From assembly GCA_030612725.1 (NCBI GenBank), contig JAUWNJ010000004.1:88298-152297 (forward strand): 64,000 bases of DNA. The letters run 5' to 3'. Source of the stretch: Planctomycetales bacterium. Its GTDB lineage: Bacteria > Planctomycetota > Phycisphaerae > SM23-33. A program made the translations under genes and the position numbers. Below the pieces are notes generated by a model that was given only the letters and a program-made list of their open reading frames with translations, had not been told where the DNA came from and did not search any database. The stretch's first letter is position 1, and each line of letters begins with the position of its first letter. Positions 1 to 8,444 of the stretch are shown here, piece by piece.

Positions 1-405
1 CAAACTTTGTGATCGAGTAGCGAAAATACTGCAAAAAAGATGTGGCAGACCATGCCGCTTGCAGTATAATAGTTTTAGTGAAGCATTTATATTACTGCAA
101 TCTGATTCTCTTGACGGTCATGAAAACTTCATTATGTCAAAAGAAGCAGAGGCGTTTAGCCGCCGCGACAGCCGAACAGCCCCGTGCTGGCACACAGAGC
201 CGTTGGGTGTATTGTCCCAATCTGAGTTTGGCTGGAATAGAGACGTTGTCAACACCAGAACGATCATACCTGCCTCCCTTCTTCCAGTCAAGTATCAGCC
301 GCATTGTAAAAGGAGTTGCGTATCGAACGAGACTATGAGTTGAATGCGTATGGGACTGGGGATTTGAAGTGATTTGTGCCTTTTTGAGCAGACAGGAGCA
401 AAGGA
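1..405. other. Leading region without a recognisable gene
   Basis: I see no coding region here that I can support. Short open frames on the + strand have no recognisable motif. A TATAAT at 65-70 with a GTGGCA 17 bp upstream (42-47) could be a sigma-70-type promoter reading toward the defence genes, but this is weak. The left edge of the island is not visible in the window. Confidence 0.3.
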
Positions 406-711
406 ATGTTCATTCAAGCAACAGCAGACAGCATTGCAGCGCAGATCGAAAACCACGTTTCTCTGCACGGCGGTGGCTATTCCGCTTGGTATGTCGGAAT
501 TACCTCAGACCCAACCGACCGTATCGTCAATGGTCACAATGCAAACAGCCAGCGTAATGCGGCGATGTATTGGGATGCCCAGAACGAGGAAACTGTCCGA
601 GTCATTGAGCAGCACTTTATCGACAAGGGTTGCCAAGGTGGCGGAGGCGGCGGAAACTGGGACACGAGGTACGTTTACGTCTACAAGACCGATTACCTAA
701 CAACTGAGTGA
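406..711 (+). CDS. Small GIY-YIG-like protein
   Basis: A 101-aa protein. The segment AWYVGITSDPTDRI near residue 28 resembles the GIY-YIG strand-loop-strand with a following Arg, and a Glu in VIEQHFIDKG near residue 68 could be the catalytic Glu. A run of five or more Gly precedes YVYVYK near the C-terminus. AGGAGCAAAGG lies just upstream of the ATG. GIY-YIG domains are usually DNA endonucleases or repair nucleases; this one is minimal and has no second domain. It is the first gene of the defence block and precedes the HsdS-like gene by about 80 bp. The function is inferred from motif resemblance only. Confidence 0.45.
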   Translation: MFIQATADSIAAQIENHVSLHGGGYSAWYVGITSDPTDRIVNGHNANSQRNAAMYWDAQNEETVRVIEQHFIDKGCQGGGGGGNWDTRYVYVYKTDYLTTE

Positions 712-790
712 TGTCCGGACGGGAGTCGGGGCTGCTCGGATGAGTGGCTCCGACACCGCCATAGGACAAGTGTTGCATGAGGAAACCAGC

Positions 791-1384
791 GTGAAGACGA
801 AGATAGAAAATATCGTTGACATCCAAATCGGCTACCAGTTTCGGGAGAAACTGGACATGGCCTTGGATGGCACGCATCAGGTGATCCAGGCGAAGAACAT
901 CGATGCGGAGAATGATCACCGGCTGAATTTCACGAGCATCGTCCGGGTGACGCTGAAGCGGGACGCTAAGAAATACGTGGTCAATAATGGCGATGTCATT
1001 TTCCTATCCAAAGGCCGTCGGAATTACGCCACGCTGATTGAGGGGTTATCCTCGGATACCAAGGCCATCGCCGCAGGATACTTCTTCATTCTCAGGCCGA
1101 AGGTCGAAACCATCCGAACGGACTACCTTGCCTTGGCGATCAACGAACCGTCGGCCCAGAGTTATTTGAAGAGTGTGGCGAGCGGCAGCGGCATGCCGTT
1201 TATCTCTAAGCAGGCGTTTGCCGCCCTTGAGATTGATATACCGGCGGCCGAAACGCAGGAAAAGGTTGTCAAACTACACCAACTTTCGTTTAGGGAGAGT
1301 GCCTTACTGAAGCGGTTAGAGCAGAAACGAAATAAACTTATCCGTGGCATCTGTCTTAAGGCTATTAGGCAAGCAGCGCGGTAA
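791..1384 (+). CDS. Half-size HsdS-like specificity protein (single TRD)
   Basis: About 197 aa, resembling one target-recognition half of a type I restriction specificity subunit. It has an N-terminal recognition-domain-like part (IGYQFREKL and GDVIFLSKGRR), the phrase SGSGMPFISKQAF typical of the TRD end, then IDIPAAETQEKVV and a helical spacer rich in Leu, Lys and Arg. I chose the GTG at 791 because GAGGAAA sits 5-7 bp upstream; an in-frame ATG at 740 would add 17 residues. It ends 14 bp before hsdM. A full two-TRD hsdS lies further down the operon, so this may be an alternative half-subunit that dimerises, a specificity modulator, or a truncated relic. Confidence 0.65.
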   Translation: MKTKIENIVDIQIGYQFREKLDMALDGTHQVIQAKNIDAENDHRLNFTSIVRVTLKRDAKKYVVNNGDVIFLSKGRRNYATLIEGLSSDTKAIAAGYFFILRPKVETIRTDYLALAINEPSAQSYLKSVASGSGMPFISKQAFAALEIDIPAAETQEKVVKLHQLSFRESALLKRLEQKRNKLIRGICLKAIRQAAR

Positions 1385-1398
1385 ACCAAGGAGAAATC

Positions 1399-2889
1399 AT
1401 GGCAAGCAAACTAACCCAAAAGGAAATCGAGAACATTGTATGGCGGGCGTGCGACACGTTCCGCGGGGCCATCGACCCATCGGAGTATAAAAACTACATC
1501 TTGACTATGCTCTTCGTGAAATTTCTCAGCGACTTGGCCAAGGACAAGCGCGAAGAATACATGAAGAAGTACAATGGCGACGAGAAGCGAGTCGAGCGAG
1601 CCATGAGCCGCGAGCGCTTCGTTGTGCCGCCTGAGTGCGATTTTGATCACCTCTACGCCAAGCGTGACGCGGCGAACATCGGAGAACTGATCAACGTCGC
1701 TTTGGAAGGAATAGAAGATGCCAACAAGGCCAAACTAGAAAACGTCTTCCGCAACATTGACTTTAACTCCGAGCCCGCCCTCGGCCAAACGAGGGATCGC
1801 AACCGCCGCCTCCGAAACCTTCTGGACGATTTTGCCGAGGTCGATTTGCGTCCGTCGAACCTGAACGGCCGGGATATCATTGGCGACGTATATGAGTACC
1901 TCATTGGCCGCTTTGCAGCCGGAGCAGGCAAGAAGGCGGGCGAATTCTACACGCCGCCGGAGGTCTCAACGTTGCTGGCAAGGTTACTCGCTCCTAAATC
2001 CGGCGACCGTATCTGCGACCCGGCTTGCGGGTCCGGCTCGCTGCTGATCAAGGTTGGCAGACAGGTCGGCTCGGAAAATTTCTCCCTGGCCGGGCAGGAA
2101 TCTAACGGCAGCACATGGGCGCTGTGCAAGATGAACATGTTCTTGCACGGCATGGATTCGGGCCGCATAGAGTGGTGCGATACAATCAACAACCCCCGGC
2201 TCATCGAGGGCGACGACCTGATGAGGTTCAACGTCGTGGTAGCCAATCCCCCGTTCAGCCTGGATAAATGGGGTCAGGAGCACGCCGAGACCGACCGTTT
2301 TCGCCGTTTCACTCGCGGCATTCCCCCCAAGAGCCGTGGCGACTATGCGTTTATCTCCCACATGGTCGAGATCGCTCTGCACGGCGAGGGTAAGGTAGGC
2401 GTAATTGTACCGCACGGCGTGCTGTTCCGCAGCGGCAGTGAAGGCAAAATCCGACGGAAATTCTTGGAAGAGAACCTCATCGAAGCCGTCATCGGCCTGC
2501 CGCCTAACCTCTTCTACGGCACCGGCATACCGGCCGCAATCTTGCTGTTCAACAAGGGCAAGAAGAAAAAGGGCGTTCTTTTCATCGATGCCAGCCGGGA
2601 ATACCAGAACGGCACGAACCAGAACTATCTCAGGCCGGAGGACCTCGACAAGATCGTCACCACCTTCCAGGCTTTCCAAACCGTGGATAAGTACGCCTAT
2701 CGAGCCACGTTTGACGAGATTGCCGAGAATGACTTTAACCTCAACATTCCTCGCTATGTGGATACATTCGAGGAGGAAGAGGAAATCGACATTCAGGCAG
2801 TGCAGAGAGAAATTGCCGAGATAGAGGCGCAACTCGACGAGACGCGCAGGGAAATGGCGGGCCACATGAGGGAACTGGGGTTGGAATAA
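1399..2889 (+). CDS. hsdM: Type I restriction-modification N6-adenine methyltransferase, HsdM
   Basis: 496 aa, the usual length for HsdM. It methylates adenine in the host recognition sequence and is required in the restriction complex. The N-terminal HsdM helical domain covers about residues 5-150. GEFYTPPEVSTLL precedes the SAM-binding motif I DPACGSGS (from Asp207). The catalytic motif IV is NPPF at residues 283-286. A C-terminal acidic/coiled-coil stretch (residues about 455-490) should contact HsdS. AAGGAG precedes the ATG. Unusually, the next gene is not hsdS but the CBASS nuclease, whose start codon lies 2 bp after the hsdM stop. Confidence 0.95.
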   Translation: MASKLTQKEIENIVWRACDTFRGAIDPSEYKNYILTMLFVKFLSDLAKDKREEYMKKYNGDEKRVERAMSRERFVVPPECDFDHLYAKRDAANIGELINVALEGIEDANKAKLENVFRNIDFNSEPALGQTRDRNRRLRNLLDDFAEVDLRPSNLNGRDIIGDVYEYLIGRFAAGAGKKAGEFYTPPEVSTLLARLLAPKSGDRICDPACGSGSLLIKVGRQVGSENFSLAGQESNGSTWALCKMNMFLHGMDSGRIEWCDTINNPRLIEGDDLMRFNVVVANPPFSLDKWGQEHAETDRFRRFTRGIPPKSRGDYAFISHMVEIALHGEGKVGVIVPHGVLFRSGSEGKIRRKFLEENLIEAVIGLPPNLFYGTGIPAAILLFNKGKKKKGVLFIDASREYQNGTNQNYLRPEDLDKIVTTFQAFQTVDKYAYRATFDEIAENDFNLNIPRYVDTFEEEEEIDIQAVQREIAEIEAQLDETRREMAGHMRELGLE

Positions 2890-2891
2890 CC

Positions 2892-4040
2892 ATGTCGAGC
2901 ACAGCAATACCAGGCAAAGTGAAACTCCGCCTCTGGGTTAAAGCCGGAGGTCGATGTCAGTACGCCGGATGCAACAAACCACTCTGGCGCGACGATCTGA
3001 CTATGGCTGATATGAACCGCGCCTACATCGCTCACATCATTGCCGATTCACCCAATGGGCCTCGAGGAGATGCCGTGCTCTCACCGCAATTGGCCGACGA
3101 TATCAGCAACCTGATGCTGTTGTGCGACGAGCACCACCGGTTGATCGACCATGAGGGCAAAGATGACCACTCGGTCGAGACGCTTCAATGCATGAAGCGC
3201 GAACACGAGCAGCGGATCGAAACCGTCACTAGCATAGATTCGGATAGGCAAAGCCACATTCTGCTCTACGGAGCCAACGTGGGCGACCATAACTCCTCGG
3301 TATCCTATCGCAAAGCAAAATTGGCTATGTTGCTCGACAAGCGATATCCGGCGTCCCCCCATCCATTGTTGTTAGGAATGGTCAACAGTTCGTTTCGTGA
3401 TCGAACGGAAGAATTCTGGCGAATCGAGAGCGACCACCTCCGCAATATGGTCCAGCAGCAGATTCGTCCACAGTTGGCTAGTGGCGGCATTGAGCATCTT
3501 TCGGTCTTTGCGCTCGCTCCACAACCGCTACTTATGCTCCTCGGCTATCTGCTTTCTGATATCCCCGCCGCCCAAGTCTACCAGCTCCACCGCGAACCGC
3601 AGGATTGGTGCTGGCAAAACGATTCCGACGGGTTCGAATACATGGTTCAAGAGCCTGGTGAAGCCACGGGGCAGCCAGCCCTGGTGCTGTCGCTCAGCGC
3701 GACGATCATGGACGACCGCATCAGTGCTGTGCTGGGGGACGACGCAGCAATCTGGCGTGTGACCGTACCCGAGCCGAACAACGATTTCCTGAAGTCACGC
3801 CGGCAACTCCAACAATTCCGCGAGATAATGCGTCAGTTGCTGAACAGTATCAAGGCCCGGCATGGCCAAGACGCCGTACTTCACGTCTTTCCCGCCGCAC
3901 CCGTTGCCGTCGCCGTTGAAATGGGGCGGATTATTATGCCCAAGGCGGATGTGCGGTTACGCATCTATGACCAAAACAACGACCTCGGCGGCTTCATGCA
4001 CGCCTTGGACCTCGCAACAGCACAGGGAGGTGCTAAATGA
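2892..4040 (+). CDS. cap5: CBASS effector Cap5: HNH endonuclease fused to SAVED domain
   Basis: 382 aa. The N-terminal HNH domain (residues about 10-90) shows zinc-ligand candidates Cys22, Cys27, Cys78 and His81, the catalytic-type AHIIA with His48, and ISNLMLLCDEHHRLID. The rest (about 180-382) fits a SAVED cyclic-oligonucleotide sensor, ending in a DLGGFMHALDLA segment. In known Cap5 proteins, binding of a cyclic di- or trinucleotide drives oligomerisation and unspecific dsDNA degradation, causing abortive infection. Its ATG is 2 bp after the hsdM stop with little Shine-Dalgarno sequence, suggesting translational coupling. Its stop overlaps the CD-NTase start by 4 bp (ATGA). This effector-cyclase pair is a minimal CBASS. 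Confidence 0.9.
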   Translation: MSSTAIPGKVKLRLWVKAGGRCQYAGCNKPLWRDDLTMADMNRAYIAHIIADSPNGPRGDAVLSPQLADDISNLMLLCDEHHRLIDHEGKDDHSVETLQCMKREHEQRIETVTSIDSDRQSHILLYGANVGDHNSSVSYRKAKLAMLLDKRYPASPHPLLLGMVNSSFRDRTEEFWRIESDHLRNMVQQQIRPQLASGGIEHLSVFALAPQPLLMLLGYLLSDIPAAQVYQLHREPQDWCWQNDSDGFEYMVQEPGEATGQPALVLSLSATIMDDRISAVLGDDAAIWRVTVPEPNNDFLKSRRQLQQFREIMRQLLNSIKARHGQDAVLHVFPAAPVAVAVEMGRIIMPKADVRLRIYDQNNDLGGFMHALDLATAQGGAK

Positions 4041-5575
4041 CTGAAACCCAATACAGACAGCAACTGAACCTGATCCTCGGCGATTTGGCCGATGAACTGG
4101 ATGTCCCGCCGTCCAAGTATGAGGAGGCCAAGGAGCACTACGACGCTGTCGGAACCTGGCTCGGCGAGGACGATTCGGAACTGGCCTCCTACGGCCCTGT
4201 GATTTATCCACAGGGATCGTTCGCTTTGGGCACTGCGGTCAAGCCAATTGGCGATGACGACTACGATGTCGATGCCGTTTGCTCGCTTCAACTTGACGAG
4301 GACCAAGTTAGCCAACCACTTCTCAAGAAGATGGTCGGTGACCGGCTAAAGCATCCCCACAGCCGCTACAGGAACATGCTCGACCCCGCAGATGGCGGCC
4401 GCCGATGCTGGACCATCAAATATGCCGATGCTTCCAAGTTTCACTTGGACGTGCTTCCGGCCATCCCCGATGAATATGCCTGGCTCATCGCTTTGGGTGT
4501 ACCCGAGCAGTTGGCCAAGTACACCATCTGCATCACCGACAGGAATACATGGGACACGGATATTGATTGGCCGAAGAGCAACCCCAAGGGGTATGCGGCC
4601 TGGTTCAAAAACCAGATGCTGGTCCGGCTGGAGGAGGGCAGACGCACCGTCGCTATGCAGAAGAAGGTCGAAGTTCAGCAAGTTCCTGATTACGAGGTAC
4701 GCACGCCGCTGCAGCGGGTTGTCCAATTGCTCAAACGCCACCGCGACTTGCGTTACAACGGCGACGACGATAAGCCCGTCTCCATCATCATCACGACCCT
4801 CGCGGCCCAGGCCTACAATAATGAAGCGGACATTGTTGATGCACTCCTGAATGTCGTTCCGGGCATGCGCGACGCCATTGAGGAGCGGGACGGCATTTTG
4901 TGGGTGCCGAATCCCGTTAACCCGGAGGAGAACTTCGCCGACAAATGGGCCGAGACGCCCCGAAAACAGGAGATTTTCTTTGAATGGTTGGCTGTCGTCG
5001 AGCAGGAACACAGAAACCTGCTGACAAGTCGCGGCTTCGAGAAGGTCGGAACCTACCTGACCGAGGCCTATGGTTACCGCGATGCCTCCGCGGCTATGAC
5101 GAAATACGCCAGCAGAGCCAGCCAGCCAGAGGCTGAGAGCAACCTCCGAGCCGGCAGTATCATCCAAGCAGCCTCCACACCGCTCGCACGCTTTGATGTC
5201 CCGCATCGTGAGCCCCTACGCTGGCCGGAGCAACCCCGTTACGATGTGACGATTTCTGCTACTGCCTCAAGAAAAGACAAGAGTTCATTTCAGTTCAATT
5301 CTGATTCAGTGCCGCTGCCGGAGCACTGGGACCTTAAGTTCACGGCCACCACAACTGCTCCGGAACCTTTTGACGTCTACTGGCAAGTCGTTAACACAGG
5401 TGAAGAGGCTGCATCACATGGCGCGCGCGGACTCCGCGGCATAATCTTCCCAGGAACCAACCTGAATCGCGACGAGAAAACTGAGTACACCGGATTCCAC
5501 TGGATCGAGTGCTTCCTCGTCAAAGACGGCGTGTGTGTGGCGCGCAGTGGCGAGTTCGTGGTTAACATTGAATAA
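4037..5575 (+). CDS. CBASS cyclic-oligonucleotide synthase (CD-NTase) with AGS-C-like sensor domain
   Basis: 512 aa. The nucleotidyltransferase core has the GS motif at Gly60-Ser61 (PQGSFALGT), the metal-binding pair Asp77/Asp79 in DYDVDAV, and a third acidic residue Asp138 in FHLDVLPA. ENFADKWAETPRKQ near residue 295 is typical of the CD-NTase helical domain. Residues about 425-512 resemble the AGS-C domain (adenylyl/guanylyl and SMODS C-terminal sensor), with YWQVVNTGEEA and RGIIFPG. It should make the cyclic nucleotide that activates the preceding Cap5. No Cap2/Cap3 (E1/E2, JAB) genes are adjacent, so this would be a type I CBASS. The nucleotide product and clade cannot be read from sequence alone. 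Confidence 0.9.
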   Translation: MTETQYRQQLNLILGDLADELDVPPSKYEEAKEHYDAVGTWLGEDDSELASYGPVIYPQGSFALGTAVKPIGDDDYDVDAVCSLQLDEDQVSQPLLKKMVGDRLKHPHSRYRNMLDPADGGRRCWTIKYADASKFHLDVLPAIPDEYAWLIALGVPEQLAKYTICITDRNTWDTDIDWPKSNPKGYAAWFKNQMLVRLEEGRRTVAMQKKVEVQQVPDYEVRTPLQRVVQLLKRHRDLRYNGDDDKPVSIIITTLAAQAYNNEADIVDALLNVVPGMRDAIEERDGILWVPNPVNPEENFADKWAETPRKQEIFFEWLAVVEQEHRNLLTSRGFEKVGTYLTEAYGYRDASAAMTKYASRASQPEAESNLRAGSIIQAASTPLARFDVPHREPLRWPEQPRYDVTISATASRKDKSSFQFNSDSVPLPEHWDLKFTATTTAPEPFDVYWQVVNTGEEAASHGARGLRGIIFPGTNLNRDEKTEYTGFHWIECFLVKDGVCVARSGEFVVNIE

Positions 5576-5588
5576 AGGGAATACACGC

Positions 5589-5648
5589 ATGAATACGGTG
5601 CGTTCAATGATAGCCCGGCATATGAAGGAGCCGAGATATGGTACCTGA
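5589..5648 (+). other. Possible 19-codon upstream ORF overlapping the hsdS start
   Basis: ATG at 5589 is preceded by AAGGGAA, and the frame ends at a TGA (5646-5648) eleven bases into hsdS in another frame. The hsdS start itself (5638) has its own AAGGAG at about 5623. The mini-ORF could couple hsdS translation to the upstream CBASS genes, or be accidental. No peptide homology is recognised. Confidence 0.25.
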
Positions 5649-6870
5649 CGGGTGGATCGAAACAAGGTTAGGAAACGTAGTGGAAGTAAATCCGCGACGG
5701 GCAAACAACCTAAGCCCCGAAGATCAGGTTACATTCCTGGCGATGCCGGATGTGGCCGTAGGGGGCGGGATCGCTAATCGGCAAGTTCGCGATCTATCTG
5801 AAGTCAATAACGGTTACACGGCCTTTCGTGAGAAAGATGTTCTCATTGCCAAAATTACGCCATGTTTCGAGAACTGCAAGGGTGCGATTGCGACCGGATT
5901 GACGAATGGGTACGGATTCGGGAGTACCGAGTTTCACGTACTTCGCGCAACGGAAAAATGTGACATACATTTCATCTACTATCTGACAATGTCGCATCAC
6001 TTTAGGGGACGAGGTGCGGCCAACATGACAGGCTCTGCTGGCCAAAAGCGAGTCCCCACTGATTTCATTAGGGCTTACCATTTTGCCCTGCCACCTCTCA
6101 TTGAACAACACAGGATATCTCAGACCCTCTTCACCTGGGACCGAGCCATTGAGCAGGCATCTCGTCTGATTTCGGCCAAGACGAGGATCAAGAAGGCCCT
6201 GATGCAGCAACTGCTCACCGGCAAACGACGATTCAAGGAGTTCGTGAAATCAACTGTGATGATTGACACCCACTTCGGGCTGGTGCCTGAGGACTGGCCG
6301 TATATCAAGATGAGCCAGGTTGCTCGTGAGGTGTCGGAGCGAAACGGGAAAAGGAACTCGATTCCGGTACTGTCGTGTACCAAATACGACGGCCTGGTGG
6401 ACTCGCTGAAGTACTTCGGCAAGCAAATCTTCAGCGACGATACATCGAATTACAAACTGGTCCGTCGTGGCCAGTTTGCCTATGCGACTAACCATATCGA
6501 GGAAGGTTCAATTGGCCTGCTTACCCACCTGGAAGCGGGCTTGGTCAGCCCGATGTACACGGCCTTCGAGACAAACGACAAGGTTCACGCGCCGTTCTTA
6601 TATGCCCTGTTCAAGACCGAGTTATACAGACACATCTTCCAGGTGAACACTAATGCTTCAATCAATAGGCGCGGCAGCCTTCGCTGGAAGCAGTTCGCCG
6701 AAATCCGAGTGGCGCTGCCGAGCCTCGACGAGCAGAAAAACATCGCGTCCGTCCTGGCGGCCGTCGACGCTGAAATTAACTTGCTGTGCCAGCGAATGGG
6801 CCGGCTTAAGGAGCAGAAGCGCGGCCTGATGCAGAAATTACTCACGGGCAAGGTGCGCGTGAAAGTGTAA
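5638..6870 (+). CDS. hsdS: Type I restriction specificity subunit HsdS, two TRDs
   Basis: 410 aa, normal HsdS length. It opens with the family phrase VPDGWIETRLGNVVEVNPR. TRD1 covers about residues 5-165 and the first helical spacer ends RIKKALMQQLLTGKRRF (about 180-197). TRD2 begins with LVPEDWPYIKM (about 215). The second helical spacer contains QRMGRLKEQKRGLMQKLLTGK. The repeated QxLLTGK elements at the ends of both spacers mark the internal symmetry that sets half-site spacing. HsdS recognises the bipartite DNA site and scaffolds HsdM and HsdR. It is separated from hsdM by the whole CBASS pair, unlike the normal hsdM-hsdS adjacency. Confidence 0.93.
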   Translation: MVPDGWIETRLGNVVEVNPRRANNLSPEDQVTFLAMPDVAVGGGIANRQVRDLSEVNNGYTAFREKDVLIAKITPCFENCKGAIATGLTNGYGFGSTEFHVLRATEKCDIHFIYYLTMSHHFRGRGAANMTGSAGQKRVPTDFIRAYHFALPPLIEQHRISQTLFTWDRAIEQASRLISAKTRIKKALMQQLLTGKRRFKEFVKSTVMIDTHFGLVPEDWPYIKMSQVAREVSERNGKRNSIPVLSCTKYDGLVDSLKYFGKQIFSDDTSNYKLVRRGQFAYATNHIEEGSIGLLTHLEAGLVSPMYTAFETNDKVHAPFLYALFKTELYRHIFQVNTNASINRRGSLRWKQFAEIRVALPSLDEQKNIASVLAAVDAEINLLCQRMGRLKEQKRGLMQKLLTGKVRVKV

Positions 6871-6895
6871 ACCCCTTACATAAGGAACAACGATC

Positions 6896-7135
6896 ATGGC
6901 TAAACGAGGACCGAAGACGCATCATGTGGTGCCGAACAAGAATGAAGGTGGCTGGGACGTTCGACGCGGAGGCGCAATCCGCGCCAGCGGGCACTTTGAC
7001 ACGAAACAGGACGCCGTTGACGCTGCGCGCGAGATCAGCCGGAACCAGGACACTGAACTGCGTATCCACAACATGGACGGCAAGATATCACAATCCGACA
7101 GCCACGGGAATGACCCGTATCCGCCCAAAGGGTAA
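6896..7135 (+). CDS. DUF2188 family small protein
   Basis: 79 aa. HHVVPNKNEGGWDVRRGG at the N-terminus, then a helical DTKQDAVDAAREISRNQ and a C-terminal strand ending NDPYPPKG, match the compact DUF2188 fold. These proteins have no established biochemical role. They occur singly in many bacteria and occasionally beside restriction genes. It lies 25 bp after hsdS and 11 bp before the next gene, inside the operon, and has an AAGGAAC upstream. Confidence 0.85.
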   Translation: MAKRGPKTHHVVPNKNEGGWDVRRGGAIRASGHFDTKQDAVDAAREISRNQDTELRIHNMDGKISQSDSHGNDPYPPKG

Positions 7136-7146
7136 GGGAGCAAATC

Positions 7147-8400
7147 ATGGCCCAAGACAACCTGCTTTTCTATGAAGGCGATCTGTCGGCGATGCTCAAC
7201 GGGCATTTTGCAAAGGCCGTGGAGAAGGTGAACGCCATTCCCGAAGCGCAGTTCCTCAACACCGACGATGACAAGATAGTCGAGCACATCGTTTCGGACA
7301 TGGAAGTCCAGGCCATCGAATTGCACGAAGACGCGACGGAGATGGACCAGGAGGAAACGCGAGTAGATGTCTCCGGGCGGTTCGACTACTTCACCGTTCC
7401 GGGTGAACGAACGGAAGTTCCGGGCCTCATGGTCACGGTGTCAATTCCGTTCACCGGCGATCCGTTGCTTTGGAAGCTGCGACCAAACAGGTTCCAGACT
7501 ATCTTCCCTCGAGCGCATATCCGGCACCCCGGAAGCGATGGGATTGGGTATCTGGACATCGTTATGGAACAGCCCAGCAGTGCAAGCCCCGATAGCTATA
7601 AGCAAGGTCTTGAGCATACCTTGCAGAGCGTCCGGTTTTACCTGGACGCTCAGAAGAGCCAGATTGAAGCAGAGAACCATAGGCTTCCGCAGCGTGTTCG
7701 GGAAGCCGTGGTGAAACGGCGAGAGCGGCTTAAGAGCCACTCGGCGGTCATCCAGGTGCTGAACATACCCCTTAAGAAACGGCCGGGTGCCCCAGATGTT
7801 TCAATGATACCGGTTAAGCGAAAGCTGGTGAAACCGCTGCCGCCGGTCCCGAACAAGCCGCCGGAACCAGGGATCGCCGTGGAGGACTACGAGCATATCC
7901 TTGGCGTGATTCGGCACGAGGGCCGATCCTTCGAGGCGACGCCAGTGACGTTTGCGAAGCACAATGAGGAAGAGCTTCGGGACATCATTCTCGCTCATTT
8001 GAATGGGCATTATCAGGGAGACGCAACAGGAGAGACGTTCCGGCGGCACGGTAAAACGGACATCCGAATCGAGGATAAGGAACGGGCCGCATTTGTAGGG
8101 GAATGCAAGGTCTGGCGAGGCGCTAAGGAGTTGTCAGAGGCTGTCGATCAACTGCTGAGCTATCTTACATGGCGGGACTGCAAGGCGGCCCTTGTCATCT
8201 TCAACAAACACGTAGCAGGTTTTGCGGAAATCCAGAAGAAGGTTCCTGATATTCTGAATTCGCACGACTGCTGCCTCAGGTCCGTGGAAAGCGGGCATGC
8301 AGGTGAATGGCGATTCATCCTTCGGTCAAAGGAGGACCAAGATCGCCACATCACCATTCACGTTTTCCTCTTTAACCTGTACGTGAGCAAGAATGACTAA
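7147..8400 (+). CDS. Uncharacterised protein with C-terminal PD-(D/E)XK nuclease-like domain
   Basis: 417 aa, no family recognised over the full length. Residues 1-215 are a mixed alpha/beta region with a charged helix (about 160-205). A Pro-rich linker follows (KPLPPVPNKPPEPG, near 230). The C-terminal part from about 255 has HGKTDIRIEDKER (Asp305) followed by FVGECKVW (Glu319, Lys321), the Asp...Glu-x-Lys arrangement of restriction-endonuclease folds, then SEAVDQLLSYLTWRD. It could be an extra nuclease subunit or a DNA-end or modified-base sensor accompanying the type I system. The position between DUF2188 and hsdR supports a link to restriction. The catalytic assignment is inference from the motif. 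Confidence 0.7.
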   Translation: MAQDNLLFYEGDLSAMLNGHFAKAVEKVNAIPEAQFLNTDDDKIVEHIVSDMEVQAIELHEDATEMDQEETRVDVSGRFDYFTVPGERTEVPGLMVTVSIPFTGDPLLWKLRPNRFQTIFPRAHIRHPGSDGIGYLDIVMEQPSSASPDSYKQGLEHTLQSVRFYLDAQKSQIEAENHRLPQRVREAVVKRRERLKSHSAVIQVLNIPLKKRPGAPDVSMIPVKRKLVKPLPPVPNKPPEPGIAVEDYEHILGVIRHEGRSFEATPVTFAKHNEEELRDIILAHLNGHYQGDATGETFRRHGKTDIRIEDKERAAFVGECKVWRGAKELSEAVDQLLSYLTWRDCKAALVIFNKHVAGFAEIQKKVPDILNSHDCCLRSVESGHAGEWRFILRSKEDQDRHITIHVFLFNLYVSKND

Positions 8401-8444
8401 ATCGCAGCGCGGCCACCTGATGGTCACAAAGGTAGGTGATAGAC

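Noticed and set aside
42..343. Two overlapping short + strand frames at the window start
   Set aside because: No motif, no convincing RBS and neither resembles a protein family.
1984..2907. 307-aa - strand open frame opposite hsdM
   Set aside because: It lies wholly opposite hsdM, which has intact methylase motifs; composition is that of a complement frame.
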